13,808 bases of DNA from an uncultured Oscillospiraceae bacterium. Lineage in GTDB: Bacteria; Bacillota; Clostridia; Oscillospirales; Oscillospiraceae. The DNA is taken from positions 1 to 13,808 of the forward strand of contig CAAERF010000360.1 of assembly GCA_900758315.1 (NCBI GenBank), given 5' to 3'. The notes beneath the pieces are model-generated. The model searched no databases and was not told the DNA's origin. It saw nothing but the letters and a program-made list of their open reading frames with translations. Positions 1 through 6,433 of this stretch are shown in pieces. The position numbers and the translations under genes were made by a program. The number at the start of each line of letters is the position of its first letter. Positions within the stretch are counted from its first letter, which is position 1.

Positions 1-628
1 CGGAGAATAGGGTCTTTACGCCGGTCTGGGCGTCGTCAAAATTCCCCACAACGGCGGAAACGCCTACGTTGCTGCCCTCCTGGGTGGCCATTTGCAGCTG
101 CTGAATCTCGCTGACGCCATCCTTGGGGTAGAACACCAGAATCTTGGTTTTATCCACATCGCGGAAACCCTCCAGGGCGGCCTTGCCGGTGTCACCGGAG
201 GGGGCGACCAGAATGCAGACCGTCTTGTCCTCCTGATTCTTTTTCAGAGAGGCGGTCAGCAGATAGGGCAGCATCTGCAATGCCATATCCTTAAAGGCGC
301 AGGTGGGACCGTGCCACAGCTCCAGGCAATAGGTATCACCATCCACTTTGCGCAGCGGAGCTACCTCGGGCGTGTCAAATTTATCTGGGCCGTAGGCCTT
401 TTCTGCGTACTGTCCCAGTTCCTCGACGGTGAAATCCTCCAGGTACATGCTCATGATATACTGCGCCCGCTGCTGGTAGGTCATCTTCACCATGTTCTCC
501 AGGGCATCCGCCGGCAATTTGGGTGTCGTGGCCGGCAGGAAGAGTCCGCCGTCTCTGGACAGACCCTGTGCAATGGCCTGAGCCGGAGTATACCGAAGGG
601 ATTTATCTCTCGTACTTACGTAATACAT
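1..628 (-). CDS. thrC: Threonine synthase, N-terminal 209 residues (3' end outside window)
   Basis: PLP-dependent enzyme converting O-phosphohomoserine to threonine in the cytoplasm. The visible part shows the threonine-synthase N-terminal segment (STRDKS near residue 5, DGGLF at 26-30), the PLP-lysine motif GPTCAFKDMALQ with Lys113, and APSGDTGKAALEG at 142-154, the glycine-rich substrate and PLP phosphate region. The family is usually 450-500 residues, so over half lies beyond the left edge. The ATG at 628 is the only sensible start: no in-frame start codon lies just upstream. It overlaps the end of the dipeptidase gene by 13 bp, and a GAGG-containing site sits rather far upstream (about 14 nt), so translation is probably coupled to the upstream gene. 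Last visible gene of the ylqF-rnhB-yraN-dipeptidase run. Identification is firm; the C-terminal half is not seen. Confidence 0.93.
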   Translation of the reverse strand, partial: MYYVSTRDKSLRYTPAQAIAQGLSRDGGLFLPATTPKLPADALENMVKMTYQQRAQYIMSMYLEDFTVEELGQYAEKAYGPDKFDTPEVAPLRKVDGDTYCLELWHGPTCAFKDMALQMLPYLLTASLKKNQEDKTVCILVAPSGDTGKAALEGFRDVDKTKILVFYPKDGVSEIQQLQMATQEGSNVGVSAVVGNFDDAQTGVKTLFS

Positions 629-1554
629 ACTGCATGCACCGTCCTCATTAGATTGTTGTAGAAAAGATCGCGGACCAGCGACTCAGGATAGTTGTGCCGC
701 AACAGGGTGTTATAGAAATCCGCCCAGTTCCAGACGCCGGTATAGCCCTCCGGCAACCGGTCGCATCCGTCCCAGTCTCCGCCCAGGGCCACGGTGTTCT
801 CGCCGCCCAGAGCCAGAAAATGCTCCAGATGTCTCAGCAGATCGTCCGCAGTAACGGGATCGTCGCCCAGGAATGCGGCGTAGGCGTTCAGACCCACCAC
901 ACCACGATATTCCATTATGGCAGTAAATTGAGCGTCGGTCAAGTTTCTCGTGTGAAAAAACACCGCCTGACTGTTAGAATGGCTGGCGATAACGGGTTTT
1001 TCGGCCAACTCCATCACATCCCAGAAGCCCGCTTCCGAGAGATGGGACACATCCACCAGCATCCCCAGCCGCTGCATCTCCCGCACAAAGGCCTTTCCCC
1101 TGGGACTCAGGCCCCGTTCTGGCTCTTCAGAATGGCTGCCCGACAGCAGATTGGCCCGGTTCCAGGTCAGATTGACTGCGCGTACGCCCTGCCGGTAGCC
1201 CTGCCGCAGGCCCTCGATGGAGCAACCCAGTAACTCTGCCCCTTCCACCGACAAAAAGGCCGCTATTTTGCCCTGTGCGGCGGCTTTTTCCGCCTGGGTT
1301 CCGCTGGTACAGGGAACCATGCGATCCTGAAACAACTGGCACTCCCGGTGAAAGGCCGCAATCTGCCGCGCTGCCTTTTCCCGTGCGCACGGCAGAGCGG
1401 AGTCGGCAAACACAGCGAATATCTGGGCCTGCGGGGCGAAGTCGCTTATCCGATCCAGATCCCACTGGCCGTTATTGCCCGCCAGGTGCCGTCCCGGCGC
1501 CTCCAGTATCCGGCTCAGGGTATCACAGTGGGCGTCAAAAAGTGGTATACGCAT
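616..1554 (-). CDS. Peptidase M19 family (membrane/renal-type) dipeptidase
   Basis: Zinc-dependent dipeptidase of the M19 (renal dipeptidase) family, 312 residues, which hydrolyses dipeptides, in some members with D-residues. The family's metal ligands are visible: HxD in DAHCDT (His9, Asp11), the bridging Glu104 in SVEGAELL, His171 (DVSHLS) and His192 (ASHSN). Asp260 in GGDWDG matches the family's G-D-[FW]-D-G motif. No signal peptide or membrane segment, so a cytosolic role is likely. I chose the ATG at 1554 because a GGGAGG site lies 8 nt upstream and the HxD motif then falls at residues 9-11, as in relatives; the frame stays open about 32 codons further upstream, where it only shadows yraN. 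It overlaps yraN by 20 bp and thrC by 13 bp. Substrate is unknown; peptide or cell-wall dipeptide recycling would be guesses. Confidence 0.93.
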   Translation of the reverse strand: MRIPLFDAHCDTLSRILEAPGRHLAGNNGQWDLDRISDFAPQAQIFAVFADSALPCAREKAARQIAAFHRECQLFQDRMVPCTSGTQAEKAAAQGKIAAFLSVEGAELLGCSIEGLRQGYRQGVRAVNLTWNRANLLSGSHSEEPERGLSPRGKAFVREMQRLGMLVDVSHLSEAGFWDVMELAEKPVIASHSNSQAVFFHTRNLTDAQFTAIMEYRGVVGLNAYAAFLGDDPVTADDLLRHLEHFLALGGENTVALGGDWDGCDRLPEGYTGVWNWADFYNTLLRHNYPESLVRDLFYNNLMRTVHAVCIT

Positions 1555-1945
1555 CGTTCCAACCTCCCGCCTCAAAGGCATGTTCCAGATAGGAAATCTC
1601 AGGGTTCCGGGTGGCCGTTCCCTCCGGCGCCAGTACCTCCGCCACGTCAAACCGTGGCTGTAACTCGTCGCCGGGGTGTTCCATCAGGTACTGTTGGGCT
1701 GTGGCCAGCATCCGCTCCTGCTTCCGCCGGTCCACAAACTCCCGTCCCTGGCCAAAGCGGCCGTCCTGTCGGGTTTTCACCTCTACGAATGCGAGAACAC
1801 CATCCCGCACGCCGATCAGGTCAATCTCCCCCATCCGGGAGCGATACCCGGTCGCCAACAGCCTATACCCCTGCCGGCGCAGATATTCCGCCACCAGTGC
1901 CTCACCCCAGCTGCCCACCAGCCGCGCGTTCTCTCCACCGCTCAC
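1535..1945 (-). CDS. yraN: YraN/UPF0102 family putative endonuclease
   Basis: Small (136 residues) protein of the UPF0102/YraN family, which has the Holliday-junction-resolvase/restriction-endonuclease-like fold; its cellular role is not settled. The conserved pattern is intact: G-x-x-GE (Glu15), MGEID (Glu40, Asp42) and VEVKTR (Glu55, Lys57), matching the E...D...ExK nuclease signature, followed by the C-terminal RFDVAEV block (98-104). Start is GTG at 1945, forming a GTGA overlap with the stop of rnhB, so translation is probably coupled. Genes of this family commonly sit next to rnhB and ylqF in Firmicutes, which supports the call. The 3' end overlaps the dipeptidase start by 20 bp. Confidence 0.93.
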   Translation of the reverse strand: MSGGENARLVGSWGEALVAEYLRRQGYRLLATGYRSRMGEIDLIGVRDGVLAFVEVKTRQDGRFGQGREFVDRRKQERMLATAQQYLMEHPGDELQPRFDVAEVLAPEGTATRNPEISYLEHAFEAGGWNDAYTTF

Positions 1946-2559
1946 AGCTTCTTCAAAAAGGTCTTGCGGTGGATGGGGCAGGGTCCGTACTGGCGCAGGA
2001 GCTGGTAGTGGAGCTTGGTGGGATAGCCCTTGTGCTTTTCAAACTGATATTGGGGATATTGCTCCGCCATCTGGACCATGTACCGGTCCCGGCTCACCTT
2101 GGCCAAGATAGAGGCTGCGGCAATGGAGGCAGAGTGGGCATCGCCCTTGACCACGGTCTCATTGGCAATGGTGATGCCTCGATTGTAGTTGCCGTCGATC
2201 AGCGCGAAGTCCGGCGCCGGTTCCAGGGCCGCAATGGCCCGCTCCATGGCCAGCATCCGGGCGTTGAGGATATTGTATTCGTCAATTTCCCTCTCGTCCG
2301 CCCAGGCGACGGCATATCCCACCGCCTGTTCCCGAATCTGGTCAAAGAGCACCTCCCGGCGCTTGGGCGTCACCTTTTTGGAGTCGTCCAGGTAGGGCAG
2401 CATCAACCCCTGCGGCAAGATCACTGCGGCTGCATAGACCGCTCCCGCCAGTGGCCCTGCACCGGCCTCATCCACGCCGCAAATCAACTGCTTTCCCTCT
2501 GCGTACAGCCGGTTTTCCAGCTCCCACAGGTCGGGACGCCCGGTCTGTTCCGTTTTCAT
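1942..2559 (-). CDS. rnhB: Ribonuclease HII
   Basis: Cleaves the RNA strand of RNA-DNA hybrids and incises at ribonucleotides embedded in DNA. 205 residues, normal length. The four acidic metal ligands are present: Asp30 and Glu31 (GVDEAG), Asp122 (ALIDGN) and Asp140 (VKGDAHSASIAAASILAKV block). Position 34, normally the Arg of the GRG motif that contacts the substrate backbone, is Ala here (GAG), and the usual AGPV is AGAV. The ATG at 2559 overlaps the ylqF stop as ATGA; the frame is open 48 codons further upstream only because it shadows the ylqF C-terminus. The 3' end overlaps yraN as GTGA. The family is certain; the effect of the GRG change is not. Confidence 0.96.
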   Translation of the reverse strand: MKTEQTGRPDLWELENRLYAEGKQLICGVDEAGAGPLAGAVYAAAVILPQGLMLPYLDDSKKVTPKRREVLFDQIREQAVGYAVAWADEREIDEYNILNARMLAMERAIAALEPAPDFALIDGNYNRGITIANETVVKGDAHSASIAAASILAKVSRDRYMVQMAEQYPQYQFEKHKGYPTKLHYQLLRQYGPCPIHRKTFLKKL

Positions 2560-3407
2560 GACGCCGGCGCCTCCAGGGTGAACCGCCCCAGCTTTCCGGA
2601 ACGGTACTCCTCCAGCAGGATGCGGGCCATCCGCTCGGTGTCCACTTCCCCGCCGGAGATCAGAAAGCCGCGCTTCCGGCCGGCGGCTTCCAGCAGTGCC
2701 CACTCGTCAATCTGCTCGGGCACCTCGATTTTATAGCGATTTTGCAGGGCCTCCGGGTACCGGGTCCCCAGCACCTTCATCAGGTGGGAGGCCAGGGTCT
2801 CCAGATCCATAATGTCGTCCTTGACCGCGCCGGTGAAGGCCAGATTCATCCCTACCGACTGGTCCTCAAATTTGGGCCACAGGATTCCCGGGGTATCCAG
2901 CAGCTCCAGACCGCTGTCCACGGTCACCCACTGCTTTCCCCGGGTCACGCCGGGCCGGTTCTGAGCCTTGGCCGACTTGCGCTTGGCCACCTTATTGATA
3001 AAGGTCGATTTGCCCACGTTGGGCACGCCCACCACCATGACCCGGACCGGGCGTCCTACCTGGCCCTTTTCCGCCCACCGGGCGATCTGGTCCTTCAGGA
3101 TGGATTTTACCACCGGCGAAAACTGTTTCACGCCGGCGCCGGTCTTACAGTCAGTCTGGAGAACGGACGCTCCTCTGCTGCGGAACCAGCTGGACCAGAC
3201 CTTATTCATGGCCGGGTCCGCCTGATCCGCCCGGTTCAGGACGATCAGCCGGGGTTTCTCGCCCAGCAGCTCATCCAGATCCGGATTGCGGCTGGAGATC
3301 GGGATTCTGGCGTCGATAATCTCCACCACCAGATCCACCAGCTTCAGATTTTCGGCGATCATTCGCCGGGTCTTTGTCATATGGCCGGGATACCACTGCA
3401 CATTCAT
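2556..3407 (-). CDS. ylqF: Ribosome biogenesis GTPase YlqF (RbgA)
   Basis: Circularly permuted GTPase needed for late 50S subunit assembly in Firmicutes. 283 residues, full length. The G motifs appear in permuted order: DARIP at 32-36, G4 as NRAD at 58-61, G1/P-loop as GVPNVGKST at 127-135, a G2 Thr in PGVT at 152-155, and G3 as DTPG at 171-174, followed by the C-terminal RNA-binding-type region (about 190-283). Start ATG at 3407 has a textbook AGGAGG 7 nt upstream. It lies just downstream of rplS, as in many Firmicutes, but an intrinsic terminator separates the two. The gap of about 50 bp holds no convincing promoter, so expression may depend on readthrough or a weak promoter. Its 3' end overlaps rnhB by 4 bp. 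Confidence 0.96.
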   Translation of the reverse strand: MNVQWYPGHMTKTRRMIAENLKLVDLVVEIIDARIPISSRNPDLDELLGEKPRLIVLNRADQADPAMNKVWSSWFRSRGASVLQTDCKTGAGVKQFSPVVKSILKDQIARWAEKGQVGRPVRVMVVGVPNVGKSTFINKVAKRKSAKAQNRPGVTRGKQWVTVDSGLELLDTPGILWPKFEDQSVGMNLAFTGAVKDDIMDLETLASHLMKVLGTRYPEALQNRYKIEVPEQIDEWALLEAAGRKRGFLISGGEVDTERMARILLEEYRSGKLGRFTLEAPAS

Positions 3408-3458
3408 GAGGACACCTCCTGTTTGAACTTACGGTTTCCTTGTTTCGATCCGCCTAGC

Positions 3459-3482
3459 AAAAAAGGAGCGGTTGCCCGCTCC
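3459..3482 (-). terminator. Intrinsic terminator after rplS
   Basis: On the minus strand a perfect 7-bp GC-rich stem GGAGCGG/CCGCTCC with a GCAA tetraloop is followed by six T residues. It lies 19 nt after the rplS stop and just before the ylqF ribosome binding site, so it would end or attenuate rplS transcription ahead of the ylqF run. Confidence 0.93.
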
Positions 3483-3500
3483 CTCTCTTTGCACAGGAAA

Positions 3501-3848
3501 TTACAGCTTGGTCTTGACCTTGGCAGCCTTGCCCACGCGGCCACGCAGATAGTACAGCTTTGCGCGGCGCACCTTGCCCTTGCGGACCGTTTCCACCTGG
3601 ACTACGTTGGGGGAATGGACCGGGAACACCTTTTCCACACCCACGCCATAGGAGATACGGCGGACGGTGAAGGTCTCGTTGACGCCACCGTGCTTCTTGG
3701 CAATGACAGTACCCTCGAAGATCTGGATACGTTCCTTGCTGCCTTCTTTGATCTTGATGTGGACTCGGACGGTATCGCCGATACGGATGACGGGCATCTC
3801 GCTCTTGACGTTCTGGGCATCCAGGGTTTTAATGAGATCGACTTTCAT
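3501..3848 (-). CDS. rplS: 50S ribosomal protein L19
   Basis: Structural protein at the 30S-50S interface of the ribosome. 115 residues, the usual length. Typical L19 blocks are visible: [13 protein letters not shown] at 24-36, [12 protein letters not shown] at 41-52, [20 protein letters not shown] at 61-80, and the basic C-terminus [17 protein letters not shown] (94-110). Start ATG at 3848 is preceded by AGGAGG with 7 nt spacing. It is transcribed from its own strong promoter with a roughly 110-nt leader and ended by a strong terminator, so it is probably made as a single-gene transcript with some readthrough into ylqF. Confidence 0.98.
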   Translation of the reverse strand: MKVDLIKTLDAQNVKSEMPVIRIGDTVRVHIKIKEGSKERIQIFEGTVIAKKHGGVNETFTVRRISYGVGVEKVFPVHSPNVVQVETVRKGKVRRAKLYYLRGRVGKAAKVKTKL

Positions 3849-3957
3849 GGGGTTTCCTCCTGATTTTATAGATGGTCATGGCGATGTGGAACACACGCTG
3901 AAACGAGTTTCCTCAGCGCACCGGCTGAAAATCCCAGAGGACCACCCTTTATTCAAC
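3849..3957 (-). promoter_or_regulatory. Structured rplS 5' leader (possible L19 autoregulatory element)
   Basis: The transcript leader of about 110 nt can close on itself: GGTGGTC (3946-3940 on the minus strand) pairs with GACCATC (3877-3871), enclosing a CGCTGA/TCAGCG stem-loop (3918-3913 with 3901-3896) and two smaller stems (CTGG/CCGG and TGTG/CACA). The closing stem ends a few nucleotides before the AGGAGG site, so folding or protein binding could affect translation. L19 leaders are a known class of ribosomal-protein leader in Firmicutes; I cannot confirm that this one matches the known consensus. Confidence 0.45.
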
Positions 3958-3963
3958 TTGTCA

Positions 3964-3992
3964 AATATAGCATAGAACTTTTGAAATTGCAA
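3964..3992 (-). promoter_or_regulatory. SigA-type promoter of rplS
   Basis: On the minus strand TTGCAA (-35, 3992-3987) and TATATT (-10, 3969-3964) are separated by exactly 17 bp, in AT-rich surroundings with a run of seven T residues upstream of the -35. Transcription would start near 3957. Confidence 0.8.
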
Positions 3993-4047
3993 CCACTTTC
4001 AGCAAAAAAACGGTTGGATTTTCCGCCAAAGTTCCGACAGTCAGGCG

Positions 4048-4076
4048 TTGACAGAGAAAATCGAATGTGCCATAAT
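4048..4076 (+). promoter_or_regulatory. SigA-type promoter of the thi operon
   Basis: A perfect TTGACA (-35, 4048-4053) is followed after 17 bp by CATAAT (-10, 4071-4076), with a TG at the extended -10 position. The expected start near 4083 lies a few bases before the TPP aptamer. It faces away from the rplS promoter, with 55 bp between the two -35 boxes. Confidence 0.88.
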
Positions 4077-4083
4077 GGAGAAA

Positions 4084-4178
4084 ATATTCAGGGGAGCTTG
4101 TGTGCAGGCTGAGAGGAAGTCATCTAACTTCGACCCTTAAACCTGACGCGGATAATGCCGCCGTAGGGAGTAAGGAAT
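4084..4178 (+). ncRNA. TPP riboswitch (THI element) aptamer
   Basis: The conserved thiamine-pyrophosphate aptamer core is present in order: GGGGAGC at 4091-4097, the pyrimidine-binding CTGAGA at 4109-4114, a variable P3 stem GAAGT/ACTTC (4116-4120 with 4127-4131), ACCTGA at 4141-4146, and the pyrophosphate-side hairpin GCGG-ATAATG-CCGC at 4148-4161 leading into CGTAGGGA (4162-4169). The outer P1 stem may use TATTC (4085-4089) with GAATA (4175-4179). It lies between a strong promoter and thiM, so it should reduce thi gene expression when TPP is plentiful. The boundaries are approximate. Confidence 0.96.
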
Positions 4179-4179
4179 A

Positions 4180-4333
4180 CTTGCTTGATTGCGGAGAGGT
4201 ACCATTTCGGTGTCTCTCCGTTTCCGCTTCTCCTGAGGAAAGTCTGATCTGGTTCAGCACATGGGCAGCATCCTGCCGGCTGCGGTGGGCACCGCTCCAT
4301 GTCATCGCAAATCAACTGTTCGGAGGTAATAAT
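4180..4333 (+). promoter_or_regulatory. Leader and presumed expression platform between TPP aptamer and thiM
   Basis: About 150 nt without a gene. It holds a hairpin CGGAGAG/CTCTCCG (4192-4198 with 4214-4220) with an inner ACC/GGT, followed by only three T residues; a CTGA/TCAG hairpin (4244-4257); GGCAG/CTGCC (4264-4277), which competes with a GCAGC/GCTGC alternative (4265-4283); and GCGGT/ACCGC (4282-4295). No hairpin carries a proper T tract. The thiM Shine-Dalgarno GGAGG (4322-4326) lies 7 nt before the ATG and could pair weakly with CTCCG inside the first hairpin. Translation control or a weak terminator are both possible. Confidence 0.5.
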
Positions 4334-5155
4334 ATGCTGAGCAAACTGCTTGAAAACGTCCAGAAGACGTCCCCCCTCATCCACAACATCACCAACTACG
4401 TCACCGTCAACGACTGCGCCAACATCCTGCTGGCCTGCGGCGGCTCCCCCATCATGTCCGACGATCTGGACGAGGTGGAGGAGATCACCTCCATCTGCGG
4501 CGGCCTGAACATCAACATCGGCACCCTGAACCGGAACACCATTCCCTCCATGTTCGCCGCCGGTAAAAAAGCCAACGAGCTGGGTCATCCTGTCGTGCTG
4601 GACCCGGTTGGTGCCGGCGCCTCCAAGCTCCGCACCGACACCGCCTGCCGTCTGCTGGAGGAAGTGCGCTTTTCTGTCATCCGCGGCAACAGCTCTGAGC
4701 TGAAGGCGCTGGCCCTGGGCAGCAGTTCCACCCGTGGCGTGGACGCTGACGCAACCGACGCTGTGACCGATGAGACCCTGGACCGGGCCGTGGCCTTTGC
4801 CAAGGAGTTTTCCGCACGGACCGGCTCAGTCATCGCCATCACCGGTGCCATCGACATCGTGGCAGATCAAAACCGGGCCTTCTGCATCCGCAACGGACAT
4901 CCGATGATGAGCCGTATCACCGGCACCGGCTGTCAGCTCTCCGCCATGACCGCCGCCTACATCACCGCCAATCCGGAGACGCCGCTGGAGGCCGCTGCCG
5001 CTGCCGTGTGCGCCATGGGCCTCTGCGGAGAGCTGGCCTATCAGCGCATGACGGAGCTGGACGGCAACTCCTCCTATCGCAACTACATCATCGACGCCAT
5101 CTACCGCCTCACACCCGCGGCACTGGAAGAGGGAGCAAAGTATGAAGTACGATAA
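4334..5155 (+). CDS. thiM: Hydroxyethylthiazole kinase
   Basis: Phosphorylates 4-methyl-5-(2-hydroxyethyl)thiazole with ATP, the thiazole salvage step of thiamine synthesis. 273 residues, normal length. Conserved blocks: IHNITNYVTVND at 16-27, GGSPIM at 36-41, LDPVGAGA at 89-96, RGNSSE at 117-122, and the GTGCQ active-site motif at 197-201 with Cys200. The ATG at 4334 is preceded by CGGAGG with good spacing. The frame stays open upstream through the riboswitch, but that extension is not protein-like. First gene of the riboswitch-controlled thiM-thiE-HAD-thiD operon; its 3' end overlaps thiE by 14 bp. Confidence 0.96.
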   Translation: MLSKLLENVQKTSPLIHNITNYVTVNDCANILLACGGSPIMSDDLDEVEEITSICGGLNINIGTLNRNTIPSMFAAGKKANELGHPVVLDPVGAGASKLRTDTACRLLEEVRFSVIRGNSSELKALALGSSSTRGVDADATDAVTDETLDRAVAFAKEFSARTGSVIAITGAIDIVADQNRAFCIRNGHPMMSRITGTGCQLSAMTAAYITANPETPLEAAAAAVCAMGLCGELAYQRMTELDGNSSYRNYIIDAIYRLTPAALEEGAKYEVR

Positions 5156-5789
5156 CATCCGGCAGGCCATGCTGCTCTACGCCGTCACTGACCGGGCCTG
5201 GGTGGGCCGGCAGACCTTATATGAGCAGGTGGAGTGCGCTCTTCAGGGCGGCGCAACCTGCATTCAGCTGCGGGAAAAGGAGCTGGACGACGCGGCCTTT
5301 CTCGCTGAGGCGCTGGAGTTAAAGTCGCTCTGTCACGCCCACAACGTACCGCTGATTATCAACGACAACGTGACCGTCGCCCTCCAGAGCGGCGCAGACG
5401 GCATCCACGTGGGCCAGCACGACCAGGCAGCTCAGGAGGTGCGCAGGCTGTCCGGGGATGACATCGTGTTAGGTGTCTCGGTCCAGACCGTCGAACAGGC
5501 ACTACAGGCCCAGCGGGACGGTGCGGACTATCTTGGTGTCGGCGCGGTCTTTCCCACCGCCACCAAGGAGGACGCCGACGCGGTATCCCGGGAGACCCTG
5601 CGGGCCATCTGCGACGCCGTCTCCATTCCCGTCGTGGCCATCGGCGGCATCAGCCAGGCCAACCTGCCCGAACTGGCCGGCACCGGCGTGGACGGTGTCG
5701 CCCTGGTCTCCGCCATCTTCTCCGCCGAAGACATTTCCGCAGCTTGCCAAACACTGCGGGCCCTGTCCGAAAGGATGGTAGAGGCGTGA
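5142..5789 (+). CDS. thiE: Thiamine-phosphate synthase
   Basis: Joins HMP pyrophosphate and hydroxyethylthiazole phosphate to thiamine monophosphate. 215 residues, a TIM-barrel protein of normal length. Motifs in order: QLREK at 42-46, NDN at 74-76, DGIHVGQ at 86-92, GVGAVFPTATK at 132-142, AIGGI at 166-170 and VDGVALVSAI at 183-192. All substrate and Mg-pyrophosphate positions I know of look intact. It begins inside the end of thiM and its stop overlaps the GTG start of the HAD gene as GTGA, so the genes are translationally linked. Confidence 0.96.
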   Translation: MKYDNIRQAMLLYAVTDRAWVGRQTLYEQVECALQGGATCIQLREKELDDAAFLAEALELKSLCHAHNVPLIINDNVTVALQSGADGIHVGQHDQAAQEVRRLSGDDIVLGVSVQTVEQALQAQRDGADYLGVGAVFPTATKEDADAVSRETLRAICDAVSIPVVAIGGISQANLPELAGTGVDGVALVSAIFSAEDISAACQTLRALSERMVEA

Positions 5790-6433
5790 AGCTGGACGGA
5801 GCAATTTTCGATCTGGATGGCACCCTGCTGGATTCCATGTTTATCTGGGACACCATTGGCGCAGACTACCTGCGCTCTCTGGGGCTGGAGCCCCGTCCAG
5901 ATCTGCGGGAAACCCTGCGGAATATGAGCCTCTATCAGGCGGCGTGCTACTACCAGCAGGAGTACCACGTCCCCGGCACCGCCGAAGAGATCATGGCGGG
6001 CGTCAACCGGATGATTGAGCACTTCTACGTGGATGAAGTACAGGTGAAACCCGGCGTCCCACAGTTTCTGGAGCGCCTCAAAGCACGCGGCGTCAGAATG
6101 TGTATCGCCACCGCCACCGCCCGCCATCTGGTGGAAGCTGCGCTGGAACGAACCGGCATCCGCCCGTACTTTGGCACGCTGTTCACCTGCACCGAAGTGG
6201 GCCATGGAAAGGACGAACCCCATATCTTCCACGTCGCCCTGGATTTTCTGGGCACAGAGCCGTCCCGCACTCTGGTCCTGGAGGACGCTCTGTACGCCAT
6301 CCAGACCGCCAAGGCGGCAGGGTATACGGTCGCCGGCATTTTTGACCCCTCCGAACCCGATCAGGAGGCTGTCAAGGCCCTGTCGGACTACTACATTGAC
6401 GATTACAGGAACGCTGAAAGGATTTTGCTATGA
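5786..6433 (+). CDS. HAD-superfamily phosphatase in the thiamine operon
   Basis: A 215-residue HAD hydrolase of the beta-phosphoglucomutase-like subfamily, with all four catalytic motifs: motif I DLDGT with nucleophile Asp9 and acid Asp11; motif II Thr109 or Thr111 in CIATATARH; motif III Lys142 (HGKDEP); motif IV Glu166-Asp167 (LVLEDALYAI). Residues about 15-80 form the helical cap that sets substrate choice. Start is GTG at 5786, overlapping the thiE stop; an upstream ATG in this frame at 5744 would run 45 bp back into thiE and lacks support. The stop overlaps the thiD start as ATGA. The setting suggests a thiamine-pathway phosphatase, for example acting on thiamine monophosphate. That is inference; sequence alone gives only phosphatase or phosphomutase. 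Confidence 0.9.
   Translation: MKLDGAIFDLDGTLLDSMFIWDTIGADYLRSLGLEPRPDLRETLRNMSLYQAACYYQQEYHVPGTAEEIMAGVNRMIEHFYVDEVQVKPGVPQFLERLKARGVRMCIATATARHLVEAALERTGIRPYFGTLFTCTEVGHGKDEPHIFHVALDFLGTEPSRTLVLEDALYAIQTAKAAGYTVAGIFDPSEPDQEAVKALSDYYIDDYRNAERILL

Noticed and set aside
1348..2736. A 462-codon open frame on the plus strand
   Set aside because: It spans four well-identified minus-strand genes, has Pro/Arg/Ser-rich low-complexity sequence and no ribosome binding site.
2742..3863. A 373-codon open frame on the plus strand
   Set aside because: It is antisense to ylqF and rplS and crosses the rplS terminator; no protein-like features.
4244..4295. Possible second, degenerate TPP aptamer (CTGATCTGG resembles the conserved pyrimidine-side strand)
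   Set aside because: The matching CTGAGA and GCGTAGGGA elements are absent, so a tandem aptamer is not supported.
4100..4333. A 78-codon N-terminal extension of thiM
   Set aside because: The frame is open but runs through the TPP aptamer, with no family similarity; the ATG at 4334 has a proper ribosome binding site and gives the normal length.
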